Made by a program: the position numbers and the translations under genes. Shown here in pieces: positions 26,945 through 35,700 of a stretch of DNA of 64,000 nt. The DNA lies in assembly GCA_000746765.1 (NCBI GenBank), contig JOSY01000077.1, forward strand, positions 1 through 64,000, given 5' to 3'. Below the pieces are notes generated by a model. That model made no database searches and had not been told where the DNA came from. It saw only the letters and a program-made list of their open reading frames with translations. Position 1 is the stretch's first letter. Each line of letters begins with the position of its first letter. Source of the DNA: Marine Group I thaumarchaeote SCGC AAA799-D11. Lineage in GTDB: Archaea > Thermoproteota > Nitrososphaeria > Nitrososphaerales > Nitrosopumilaceae.

Positions 26945-28366
26945 ATTAGAATTATAATTTTGGTGGAAAACCTGAAAGGTCTTCAAATTAACTAACAATG
27001 CGATTCCGGGATTTGGAGTCATTCCAACACTTGCCTGAAACGGTGTCTGTTTTTGCCAAGAGCCTGAATTAACCAACAAAATACCCTTGTACATATCCAA
27101 TTGAGCTTTGTGGACGTGGCCTACATGGAAGATATCTGGGATATCCTCAATTACCATCAAATCCTGCATCTCAGGAGCAATTGGAGTCTGGCTACCATAA
27201 ATTGGACTTAGATGTCTGGCCCTAAGCAGATGCTTCATTACGTTTGTCGGCTTGTCATAACTAAGGCCTGGTGTGGTCTTTACAATATCATCAATACTTT
27301 GTCCATGAAACATCATCACTTTAACACCATTCAATGAGACCACAGCTGGGTTTCCAACCATGACCACATTTTCCCTACCCCATAACCCAGAATTGTATTT
27401 TTTTGGTATTGCCGGTTGAGGAAGTGCCCTTCTACCAGGATCGTGATTTCCAGGCATTATGATTATCTTGATATTTTTTGGAATCTGATCAATCAAACTT
27501 TCAACTTTTTTGAGTTGCTCCTCTATGGTTTGACAAACTAATTCCTTATTCTGATTTGGATATATTCCAACCCCGTCAACTACGTCTCCACCAATCAAAA
27601 TAAATCGGATTTTTTTTGCAGTAGGGTCAGGACTAGATATCCAAGAAATGAATTCTGTCAATTCTTCCTCCATGAAGTATTTACTTCCAATATGCAAATC
27701 AGATAGAAATACAGCATATGCTTCTGATTCAGACTTGTTTGTGGCCTGATCAGGAATATCAGGCATGATCAAATCCTTTATAATAAAACCAGAATTTTTC
27801 CCCACACTGACTCTTGCCATAACAAACTGATCTACTAGAAGAGCGTCAGCTGTCTTTTGTAATTCATTGTCAAAAATAATTCCCTCAAATGAGCCTGATG
27901 GATCCTCTAAAACCAACTTTGTTACATTTCTCTCACTATTTCTTGCAGTCACTAGACCGCAAACATACATGTCATCCTCAGATCTTTCATTTTTAACAAA
28001 AATCAGAGACTTTAACATTCGAGCTTCTGGTCTGTCTGAAATAATTCGTTTTAGTTTGTTAAATCGGCTAGAAAATAATGCATTATACCCCTTTACTCCT
28101 TCACCAGTGGTTATCTTGTCTGTGGGATCTAGTAAGACCTTAACTTCATTTTCTAATGATGGGTCATCTTTGATTCCAAGATATGTCTCTAAATCATCTT
28201 GATTAATCTGAAATAACTTTTGTTTTGTTTTTTCTCTAACAATTTCTTTGATTATTTTTTCTAGTTTTTTCACATCAACATTTTCTAAAATTTTAAAAGC
28301 ATCTGGATGAATCTGGAATCCTTTGTTTAACGCATAGTTTAACGCAAAGGATAGTTCCTTTTTCAT
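26921..28366 (-). CDS. polB: DNA polymerase D small subunit (DP1)
   Basis: Proofreading 3'-5' exonuclease subunit of PolD. An OB-fold domain (YVCGLVTARNSERNVTKLVLEDPSGSFEGIIF, about residues 130-165) precedes a calcineurin-like phosphoesterase domain. Metal motifs are FLSDLHIGS (about 226), GGDVVDGVG (about 257), PGNHDPGR (about 303) and GHVHKAQ (about 420). Length 481. The N terminus (about residues 1-90) is helical. The gene converges on orc1/cdc6, and together with DP2 and GINS it forms a replication neighbourhood. Confidence 0.96.
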   Translation of the reverse strand: MKKELSFALNYALNKGFQIHPDAFKILENVDVKKLEKIIKEIVREKTKQKLFQINQDDLETYLGIKDDPSLENEVKVLLDPTDKITTGEGVKGYNALFSSRFNKLKRIISDRPEARMLKSLIFVKNERSEDDMYVCGLVTARNSERNVTKLVLEDPSGSFEGIIFDNELQKTADALLVDQFVMARVSVGKNSGFIIKDLIMPDIPDQATNKSESEAYAVFLSDLHIGSKYFMEEELTEFISWISSPDPTAKKIRFILIGGDVVDGVGIYPNQNKELVCQTIEEQLKKVESLIDQIPKNIKIIIMPGNHDPGRRALPQPAIPKKYNSGLWGRENVVMVGNPAVVSLNGVKVMMFHGQSIDDIVKTTPGLSYDKPTNVMKHLLRARHLSPIYGSQTPIAPEMQDLMVIEDIPDIFHVGHVHKAQLDMYKGILLVNSGSWQKQTPFQASVGMTPNPGIALLVNLKTFQVFHQNYNSNLDNILQS

Positions 28367-28440
28367 ATCAAAAAATATGATGTGGTTTAATTAAATCTGC
28401 GCCTACGAACCCTCAAATATTGTTCTAATTGTATTGTATT

Positions 28441-28983
28441 GTGAATAAACTTAGAATTTCATTATTTTTCATATTCATGGGAATCTTTGCAGGAACATAT
28501 CAAATAGGTTCAATGTCTACAGTAAGTCAAGAAGAAGCCGACACCTTCATGTCCGAATTTGAAGAATTAGTAATGGATATTGATGGATTTGGTATATTTG
28601 CTCATAATACAACAATAGCACTTCCTATGTTTATTCCAGGATTTGGTGTTGCATGGGGACTGTTTTCAGCTTGGTCTACTGGATTTGCATTTGCAGCAAT
28701 AACTACAACGGCTCCAATTTTAGAGCAAGTTCCTCCACTGGCAATTCTATTTTTATCCCCATTTGGGTTGATGGAGCTTACTGCGTATTCTTTAGGAATT
28801 TCTAGGAGTTTTATTCTGATTAGGGCAATTACTAAAAAAATTGATCTTAGAACCTTCATCAAACCTACATCAATTGAGATTGGTGTTGTAGTGGGATTAC
28901 TATTGGTAGGAGGGTATCTGGAAATTTACATGATTGAACTTGCCCAAGAACAAGGATTTGAAATGCCTGGGCTTGATATCTAA
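28441..28983 (+). CDS. SpoIIM/DUF95-family membrane protein
   Basis: Integral membrane protein with about five hydrophobic segments. The family-typical stretch FAHNTTIALPMFIPGFGVAWGLFSAWSTGFAFA and FLSPFGLMELTAYSLGISRS with ELTA is clear. GTG 28441 (MNKLRISLFF) gives a normal positively charged N terminus; a TTG at 28429 would add four residues. In other archaea this family is linked to membrane remodelling but has no firm function. It is the last backbone-type gene before the integrase. Confidence 0.8.
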   Translation: MNKLRISLFFIFMGIFAGTYQIGSMSTVSQEEADTFMSEFEELVMDIDGFGIFAHNTTIALPMFIPGFGVAWGLFSAWSTGFAFAAITTTAPILEQVPPLAILFLSPFGLMELTAYSLGISRSFILIRAITKKIDLRTFIKPTSIEIGVVVGLLLVGGYLEIYMIELAQEQGFEMPGLDI

Positions 28984-29023
28984 TCCTTTAGTATTTGCCT
29001 ATTGAGTCTAAAATAATCTATAT

Positions 29024-29055
29024 AATGTATATACCATATACAAAATATATACATT
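29024..29055. promoter_or_regulatory. Nested palindromes upstream of the integrase
   Basis: Arms AATGTATATA (29024-29033) and TATATACATT (29046-29055) are perfectly complementary. Inside is a 6-3-6 palindrome GTATAT-ACC-ATATAC at 29027-29041. The site lies 30-60 nt before the integrase ATG, overlapping the likely TATA region, so it reads as an operator. A similar GTATA-based site lies at 45073-45093. Confidence 0.5.
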
Positions 29056-29085
29056 TAAATAATTGATCTTTTTACTTTACTCCAT

Positions 29086-30201
29086 ATGCAAGTACTTCAA
29101 TCAAAACAAGAAATTGAGCAAGAATTCTATGATTCTCTTTACACCGTATCTCATAGCTTCAAAACTGTTCAGACCTACAAAACCGCCATTAACAAACTAC
29201 GAAAATTCCTATCTGATAATTACCAATTTGATGAATTTGAACTAAAATCAAAGATTGATCAAGGTGAGATTGATATCTGTCAGTTTTTGAGAAAATTTGT
29301 TCTTACAATGGACAAGGATGGAGTCAAGGCAAAGGCTGTAAGAACATATCTTAGTGGAATCAAAGGTTACCTTAGACATTTGGGGATAAAGATTGATTCA
29401 GATGATTTCAAACAACTAGTTAGACTTCCCAAAGTAATCAAAACAAGAGAGATTCCATTAGATAAAGAAACTATAGGTAGAGTTCTCCGACATGTTTCCC
29501 CCAAACTACAAACTGCTATACTAATTGCAGCCTCTAGTGGATTAAGAGTAGGTGAAATCTGTAGATTACGAATCTCTGATGTAGATTTTACCTCAACTCC
29601 AACCAAAATTCATGTCAGAGCAGATGCTACTAAAACACGACAGGCTCGAGAGACTTTTATCTCATCTGAGGCTACTCATTCACTCAAAGATTATCTTAGA
29701 AGTAATTTTGACTGGACTGAATCAAATTCAGGACAAATCTTAGAACAATTCATCTTTGGAAAAACTACCACTAAAGGAAAAAAACCAACAAAATCTGGTC
29801 ATAATCCTGAAGCTGCAAAACTGACTCTTCAATCATCTTTACTCTATTACATGAAAAAGAACCCTGAACTACTAACAAAAAACGAAAATGGATACCATTC
29901 AATTCACTTTCATGGATTTAGGAAGTTTTTCAGAACTAATGTTGGAAATGTTTGTGGTAGAGATTATGCTGAGGCCTTAATGGGTCATGGATTCTACATG
30001 GATACATACTATCAACTTCCAGATGATAAGAAAACCCAAATGTATCTTGATGCAGAACAACACCTAACAATTTCAGATGCTCAATCAATTGAAGGTAATC
30101 TTAGAGATTTAAGTTCAAAATATCAAACTCTCGAGGCTAAGATGAATGGAATAATGTCTTATTTGGAAAGAAACTCAATACCTATCCCCAATATTCATTG
30201 A
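29086..30201 (+). CDS. Tyrosine recombinase/integrase
   Basis: Site-specific recombinase of the phage-integrase (XerC/D-like) superfamily. The N-terminal SAM-like DNA-binding domain covers about residues 15-115. The catalytic domain has the first Arg in SSGLRVGEICRL (about 150-160), a beta-hairpin Lys in ADATKTRQ, HxxR in HFHGFRKFF (about 276-284), a Gly-His in LMGHGF (about 304), and the nucleophile region YMDTYYQLP (about 310). All catalytic residues appear present. Length 371. It sits at the left edge of the accessory region and is probably responsible for its integration. No tRNA gene adjoins it. Confidence 0.9.
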   Translation: MQVLQSKQEIEQEFYDSLYTVSHSFKTVQTYKTAINKLRKFLSDNYQFDEFELKSKIDQGEIDICQFLRKFVLTMDKDGVKAKAVRTYLSGIKGYLRHLGIKIDSDDFKQLVRLPKVIKTREIPLDKETIGRVLRHVSPKLQTAILIAASSGLRVGEICRLRISDVDFTSTPTKIHVRADATKTRQARETFISSEATHSLKDYLRSNFDWTESNSGQILEQFIFGKTTTKGKKPTKSGHNPEAAKLTLQSSLLYYMKKNPELLTKNENGYHSIHFHGFRKFFRTNVGNVCGRDYAEALMGHGFYMDTYYQLPDDKKTQMYLDAEQHLTISDAQSIEGNLRDLSSKYQTLEAKMNGIMSYLERNSIPIPNIH

Positions 30202-30325
30202 GATAATATCCATTCCAGGAAAATGTTTCTAAAACATATGCACACCCTCTACACATTTGATACTCAACCCAATTTTTACATCTAGATGTATTTTTGTGAG
30301 TTGAATCACACATTCTACACCTCAT
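30182..30325 (-). CDS. Small zinc-ribbon-like protein
   Basis: A 47-residue protein, MRCRMCDSTHKN..., with CxxC at residues 3-6, a further Cys near 15, and MCRGC (CxxC) near 25-28, a plausible zinc knuckle. I chose ATG 30325 because GAGGAG lies six bases upstream and the gene then overlaps the preceding one by 11 nt. A longer frame to 30406 exists. It converges on the integrase with a 20-nt overlap. Function unknown. Confidence 0.55.
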   Translation of the reverse strand: MRCRMCDSTHKNTSRCKNWVEYQMCRGCAYVLETFSWNGYYLNEYWG

Positions 30326-30557
30326 GATCTTCTCCTCTATCATCATGATGTCTATGTCTGAAACGATGCATGTGTCTACGTGGATCAGATTGCTTTCGAA
30401 GATCATCTAATGCAGTTTGTGCCTCCATAATCTTTTTTTCAAAAAGACGGGTTTGTGATTGATGATATGATAAATCAACTTCCATATGGGATATTACTCG
30501 CTCAAGATCTAAAATCTCCATAGTCTCATCCATTGGAACTGAATTGGTTCTTTCCAT
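30315..30557 (-). CDS. Small coiled-coil protein, unknown function
   Basis: An 80-residue protein starting MERTNSVPMDET. It is helical with heptad-like spacing (LDLERVISHMEVDLSYHQSQTRLFEKKIMEAQTALDDL) and ends in a histidine/arginine/aspartate-rich tail (RRHMHRFRHRHHDDRGEDHEV) that could bind metal or nucleic acid. The ATG overlaps the upstream stop by one base (TAATG), showing that the shorter start is right. Middle gene of a three-gene unit. Confidence 0.6.
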   Translation of the reverse strand: MERTNSVPMDETMEILDLERVISHMEVDLSYHQSQTRLFEKKIMEAQTALDDLRKQSDPRRHMHRFRHRHHDDRGEDHEV

Positions 30558-30997
30558 TATTGAACTCCTCCAAATTGTTCTAACCACTCAGGAGTTGGTC
30601 TTTCTGCAAAAACCCTTCCCGAACACTTCAAAATTGCAGCAGTCTGCATTTTTACTCCAAAAAGAAGTAAAATCTTTTGAATTGTAGAAGGCGAAAACTT
30701 CATCTCCTGATGTAGGTATGCTATTGCCTGGGACTTTACAGGACTTTTGAGATGTCTCTTCTTACAATGAACAATTGTCTTAATTGCTTGTAAGATATTT
30801 CCATAATCTTGCTTTTCCATTCCATTGTAGAACTTTGAAGAGTTCCACATAACCTTGGAATAATGCTCATCTATTGTAGCATTCTTGAAGACAATATTTT
30901 CTTCCAAATCTGAGAAGACAAAATTGTCGTATGATACAGGAATTTCTCCTGTGACGTTATGGCCGTCACCCATTTGGTATGAAATATGTTGTTTCAT
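30557..30997 (-). CDS. Island protein with MKQxIS-QMGDGH N terminus
   Basis: A 145-residue protein, first of a three-gene minus-strand unit divergent from the CARF regulator. I chose ATG 30997 because the preceding in-frame sequence contains the promoter palindromes. The first 13 residues (MKQHISYQMGDGH) and the underlying DNA are nearly the same as the start of the 50-residue protein at 42275. The C-terminal half (SPVKSQAIAYLHQEMKFSPSTIQKILLLFGVKMQTAAILKCSG) could be a helix-turn-helix. No known family recognised. Confidence 0.6.
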   Translation of the reverse strand: MKQHISYQMGDGHNVTGEIPVSYDNFVFSDLEENIVFKNATIDEHYSKVMWNSSKFYNGMEKQDYGNILQAIKTIVHCKKRHLKSPVKSQAIAYLHQEMKFSPSTIQKILLLFGVKMQTAAILKCSGRVFAERPTPEWLEQFGGVQ

Positions 30998-31033
30998 ACC
31001 TACTATACCAGGCACTGTCCTGTAGTGTTTATA

Positions 31034-31059
31034 TTGTATAATACAAAAATTATTTGTAT
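31034..31059. promoter_or_regulatory. Overlapping palindromes between divergent promoters
   Basis: TTGTAT-A-ATACAA (31034-31046) overlaps ATACAAA-AATTA-TTTGTAT (31041-31059). Both are perfect dyads. The second ends 3 nt before the CARF gene ATG at 31063 and the pair lies about 40-60 nt upstream of the divergent gene at 30997. This is an excellent position for an autoregulatory operator. Confidence 0.6.
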
Positions 31060-31062
31060 TAA

Positions 31063-31962
31063 ATGATACAAATAGCCACGTTAGGAGACGTCCAGGTAGT
31101 AGTTGAGGAGGGATTGAGGAAAAATCCACCTGAAAAATTATACATTTTACATACTGAAAATGAAAGAACTAAAACAAAATTTGATGAAGATTTGGAAAAA
31201 GCCAAAGGTAAAGACAAAGACAGAATAAAAACACAACAATACAAAGACAATGCCGAAAAATTAAAGAAAAAAATTGTAAATGACTTTGATATTCCAGTCC
31301 ATTTAGTTCAAGTTGATAAATATGGAACATATGATGTAATTCGAGAAATTCAAAACATTATCAGTAAAGAAAAGAAATATGATACAAAACTAAATGGAAA
31401 AGATTTTGCAATAAACATTACAGGTGGAACAAAAGCCATGGTTGCAGGTGCAGCATGCTCAGCTTATCTTGCTCAAACCAAAATGTACTATGTTTTACAA
31501 TATAATGAAGCAAAAGGAAAAGAAGAATTAGTTAAAGAATTACCTGTTCCACCAAGAGTAAAAAGCAAAAACACCATTTCTGGATCTACTGAAAGCACAA
31601 CATCAAGAATTCTTCAAAGAATTTGGGAATCTGAACTTCCTATTGGGCGTGCAAAATTACTTGAGAGTTTTTCTGAAGGAATGCCTACAGAAGTTATGAA
31701 AGCAGAAAAGAAAAAAGACAAAAAAACTGGAAAGTACAAGAAAACTGGAAAATATAACAAAAAAACTGAATTCAAAACTATTACATCATCTTTATTGAAT
31801 TTCCATTTAGACAAATTAGAAGATGCTGGACTAATTATTAGAACAACTGGTAAAGAGACTCTATCTACAGGTAAAGTTGACAGAAAAAGCAAGTTTATCG
31901 ATTTAACAGAATTTGGTCAACTTCATGCTGCCTACCCTGAGACTATTGGGGATTTAATTTAG
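31063..31962 (+). CDS. CARF-domain winged-helix regulator (stand-alone, Csa3-like)
   Basis: The N-terminal half (about residues 1-155) is a Rossmann-like CARF domain. It starts IQIATLGDVQVVVEEGL and carries the ligand-loop motif DFAINITGGTKAMVAGAACSAYL near 113-135, the signature of cyclic-oligoadenylate sensors such as Csa3 and Csm6. The C-terminal half is a winged helix (TTSRILQRIWESELPIGRAKLLESF ... LLNFHLDKLEDAGLIIRTTGK). Between helix and wing is a lysine-rich insert with an internal repeat (KKTGKYKKTGKYNKKT, about 222-237). No CRISPR array or cas effector is in the window. It probably controls the adjacent Cas4-like/helicase operon. Confidence 0.78.
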   Translation: MIQIATLGDVQVVVEEGLRKNPPEKLYILHTENERTKTKFDEDLEKAKGKDKDRIKTQQYKDNAEKLKKKIVNDFDIPVHLVQVDKYGTYDVIREIQNIISKEKKYDTKLNGKDFAINITGGTKAMVAGAACSAYLAQTKMYYVLQYNEAKGKEELVKELPVPPRVKSKNTISGSTESTTSRILQRIWESELPIGRAKLLESFSEGMPTEVMKAEKKKDKKTGKYKKTGKYNKKTEFKTITSSLLNFHLDKLEDAGLIIRTTGKETLSTGKVDRKSKFIDLTEFGQLHAAYPETIGDLI

Positions 31963-31980
31963 TTCAAATTATTTTTGGAT
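31962..31980. promoter_or_regulatory. Degenerate 7-5-7 palindrome before Cas4-like operon
   Basis: GTTCAAA-TTATT-TTTGGAT has the same half-site spacing as the perfect copy at 31041. A further ATACAAA half-site follows at 31982-31988 (TATACAAATC). It lies 45-60 nt upstream of the ATG at 32025. Confidence 0.4.
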
Positions 31981-32024
31981 TATACAAATCAGTTTTGATA
32001 TAACCGAACCAACATCTATTACAT

Positions 32025-32756
32025 ATGGAAAAAACAAAAAACAATCAATTCATGCAGGTAGAAATTCCTGATGGAATAACCTCATTTCTTGAGAAGAAAT
32101 CAGGAATTTTTAGAAATGAGAAAACTCCATCATATGGAGTAACTGAGATTGTAAGGTGTCTTAGAAAGTCATTTTATGAAAGAACAAAGAAAAAAAGAAA
32201 ATCAAAAAAATCACTGGATAATTTGTGGCCAACAGTTAGAGGTGATTTGTTACATCAAATGACTACCGCATACAATTGGAATGAACTTGATATGGATTTC
32301 CAAATCCCATTAGGAAATGACAATTCTGGAACAATTTCAGGTAGATTAGACATGTATGATTGGAAAACAAAGACAATCATTGATCTAAAGACTACAAAAG
32401 ATGTCTATACACAAGCAGAAGAGGGAACTATTCCCAAAAAAGAGGATATTTTACAAATTCAGTGCTATGGAACTATTTTTTCAAATATTATCCCCATTCA
32501 GGAACTAGTTCTAGTTTATGCAGATTTGAATGATATGTTGGCATTTCGTATTGCAAATGAGGACAAAACCTGGTGGTTAAAAGAAAGAATTCTAGAATTA
32601 GAACAGGGAATTAGTGATAAAAAACCACCAAAAAGGGAAATTTCAAAACTATGTTATTTTTGTAGATTTTTCAATGAATGCAATCCGAATGAAAGTAATA
32701 TTATCATACCTGAAAAATCAGGATCCGAATTAAATACTCAAAAAGGTGTAAAATAA
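32025..32756 (+). CDS. Cas4-like PD-(D/E)XK Fe-S nuclease, paralogue 1
   Basis: RecB-family nuclease with Cas4 architecture. The N-terminal cysteine lies in TEIVRCLRKSFYE (about residue 45), and the conserved His in RGDLLHQM (about 83). The catalytic Asp is in SGRLDMYD (about 109), DLKTTK (about 120-125) follows, then QxxxY as LQIQCYG (about 148). The C-terminal cysteine trio CYFCRFFNEC is near 212-221. Four cysteines should hold an Fe-S cluster. It is 2 nt from the giant helicase gene. It shares the GRLDMYDWKTKTIIDLKTTK core exactly with the second paralogue at 42424. Probably a DNA end-trimming nuclease; not CRISPR adaptation, because cas1 and cas2 are absent. Confidence 0.88.
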   Translation: MEKTKNNQFMQVEIPDGITSFLEKKSGIFRNEKTPSYGVTEIVRCLRKSFYERTKKKRKSKKSLDNLWPTVRGDLLHQMTTAYNWNELDMDFQIPLGNDNSGTISGRLDMYDWKTKTIIDLKTTKDVYTQAEEGTIPKKEDILQIQCYGTIFSNIIPIQELVLVYADLNDMLAFRIANEDKTWWLKERILELEQGISDKKPPKREISKLCYFCRFFNECNPNESNIIIPEKSGSELNTQKGVK

Positions 32757-32758
32757 AA

Positions 32759-35700
32759 ATGGCAACTAAAACATTCAATCCCCTATTAGCAACAAAAGAC
32801 ATTCAAGAAAGTTATGTCAATTTTTACAAAACTAATTTTACTTTGGGAAATGATACATTATCTAATCAACTATCCAAATTATCTGAAAACAATAGACTTT
32901 GGAGAGAACCATTTATTTCAATTAGCCAAAATTACATTCCAGGCAAAACACTAGAACAATTAAGTTCAGAAGTGCAATTGGACAATGAACTTCTTACTTC
33001 TTTGCCTATACAAAATTTATTCCAACACCAAGAAAATGCAATAAAAAATATTGTAAAACTTGAAAGAGATACAATTGTTTCATCAGGAACTGGTTCAGGA
33101 AAAACTGAATCATTTCTTATTCCAGTCTTAAATGAATGTGCGAAATCTGAAGTAACTGGAATCAAAGCAATTCTAATTTATCCTATGAATGCATTAGCAA
33201 ATGATCAGGTTGATAGATTACGTGATATTTTATTTACACTCAATAAAAAACGAGTAAATGTAGGAAAACGAGAAATAACATTTGGAATATACACTGGACC
33301 AACTGCACGAACCATATTTCAAAAATCTGGAGAATTACACAAAGATTTAATCTACTTATCATATAGATGTCCTTCTTGTAATCGAAATGATGCACTAAAA
33401 TGTGATCAAGAAAATGGAAAAGTAATTTTAACTTGTAGACATGAACAAGATGTCAAAATTAAATTTCAAATATTTACAAGAGAAGAATTACAAAACAATC
33501 CTCCTGATATTTTAATCACAAATTACTCTATGCTTCAAAGAATTATGGTAAATCAAAAAGATAAACCACTTTTTGAAAAAAATAAAATTAAATTTTTGGT
33601 TCTTGATGAAATTCATGCATATGGTGGAGCAAAAGGTGTAGATGTTGCATTATTGTTAAGACGTTTCAAAAGAAGATTATTGAAAAACTCGTTTGAAAAA
33701 CAAAACATAATTTGTGTAGGAACAAGTGCAACAATGTCAAAATCCTCTGATACTCAGATACGAAAAGCAAAGATAGGCGAATTTGGTTCTCGTTTATTTG
33801 GAGCCAAATTTACAAATGATGATGTTTTTGAAGGTGAAAAAAAGCCTTGGGAATTACCTACAACTAAACAAGTAGAAAAATTTGAAATTTTAGATATTCC
33901 AAAATCACTTGAAGAAGTTGAAAAAGAGAAATTTGAAGCCGTTTGTAAGCAAATATCACCTGAAAATGTGCCTGATTTAGAGACATTAAAGGAAAAATCA
34001 GAATTTCTTGGAAAAATTTTGTTGAGCAACCCATTCTTTCAAGAAATAATAAAAAATTTATCAGAACCTAAATCTCTTAGCGAATTAAAATCATCTATTT
34101 TAGATAATGAATTACTAAAAGAAAAATTACAATCATCATTTAATGATAAAACATTAGATGAGTTAATTTGGTCATATCTTAAAGCTGGAAGTTTAGCAAT
34201 AACTTCTACTCAAAAAAATGATGAGCCATTACTAAAAGTAGGAATTCATAATTTCTTTAGAATACTTCCTAAAGTTTTCATGTGTACAAATCCTGATTGT
34301 AGAGAAATGTATTTCACACCTAAAGAAGATTGTGAAAAATGTCAAAAGAAAATTGAAGAACTAGCTATTTGTAGAAACTGTTCTGCAGAATTTCATGTTT
34401 CACAAGTATCTTCTGAAGAAATTCAGAATGAAGGAACACAAAAATTTGAAAAACAAAGATTAGCAAAGAAACTACTTGCTGCCAAGAAAAAACAAAATCC
34501 AAACTCAAAAAAAATAGAAGAACTTGAACAAAAAACCAAAGAATATGAAAACAAACCAATAAAAAGATATTCTTCAAACGATGTAAATGAAAATCCTGAA
34601 GAATTATGGTATAAACATGTAGATGCAATACCAACTCAATCCTCTGAAGAAGAACATCCAAGAGTTTTTTATAAAAAATGCATGGATTGTGGTTCTTTTA
34701 ATTTAATAGATAAACAAGAATGTGAAATGGAAAAAGAAGATGGAAATATTTGTAATTCTAAAAAATTAATTTTAATTGAAACTTTTATCCCAAAATCTAA
34801 CTCAACAAGAAAAACTTGGCGTCCTACTGATTGTCCAGAATGTGGATTTGCATATGGTGGCGCAGGTTATGCAGTGACAAAATTTGAAATGGCTCCAAAA
34901 CAAGCTAGTACAAATCTTTTCAATATTGCTTTTGAAAAAGTTGATAATCACAAATTACTAGTTTTTACAGATAGTAGACAAGATGCAGCAGAACTTGCAC
35001 GTTGGTTAGATTTCGCACATGAAGATACTGCTATTAAACAACTAATCATGCAACAATTGAAAAAATTATCTGATGATGGTCGTACAGATATCGGTTTTAG
35101 AGAATTAGTTAATGATGAATTAATGCCAATAATTGTTAATGAGTGGTATAATTTCAATTTAAAAGATTTTGATCGTACTCCTGAAGAATTAGAGAAAAAA
35201 ATACTTCTTGCAGTCACAGATAAGAAACGTTTAGCCATCGAAAGATTGGGTCTAATCGAATGTAACTATCGAGGCTTGCAAAAACTTGAGGAATTTGAAC
35301 AAAGTTGGAAATCAGCTTTAAACAATTGGAAATTTGAAAGACCACCAAAGTCTGAAATTTTAGATATTTTGAATCTAAAGACCATTTCAGCAGAAATCAT
35401 GAGTGATTATGTTACCACTGTACTGAATATGATGCGTAGACGTGAAGCAGTTTCAGGATTAGAAAAAAGGGATTGGAATGAAAAATTTGAAGCAGAAGGT
35501 TTTGATTGGGATATTCAAAATGCAAAAATTCCATCTCCAAAGGGAACAGTAATTTTTAATCTAGCAAAAAAATCTCGTAATCCATTTCTAAAATATACAT
35601 TAAAGGTATTTGAACTCGGTGAAGAAACACCAGAATCAAAAAACGATGCTTCTAATATTTTAGAGGCTGTTTGGAATTTTATCAAAACAAGAGGTTTTGT

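Noticed and set aside
30998-31129. N-terminal extension of the gene at 30997 up to 31129
   Set aside because: It would cross the promoter palindromes and the divergent CARF start; MKQHIS matches the paralogous start at 42275.
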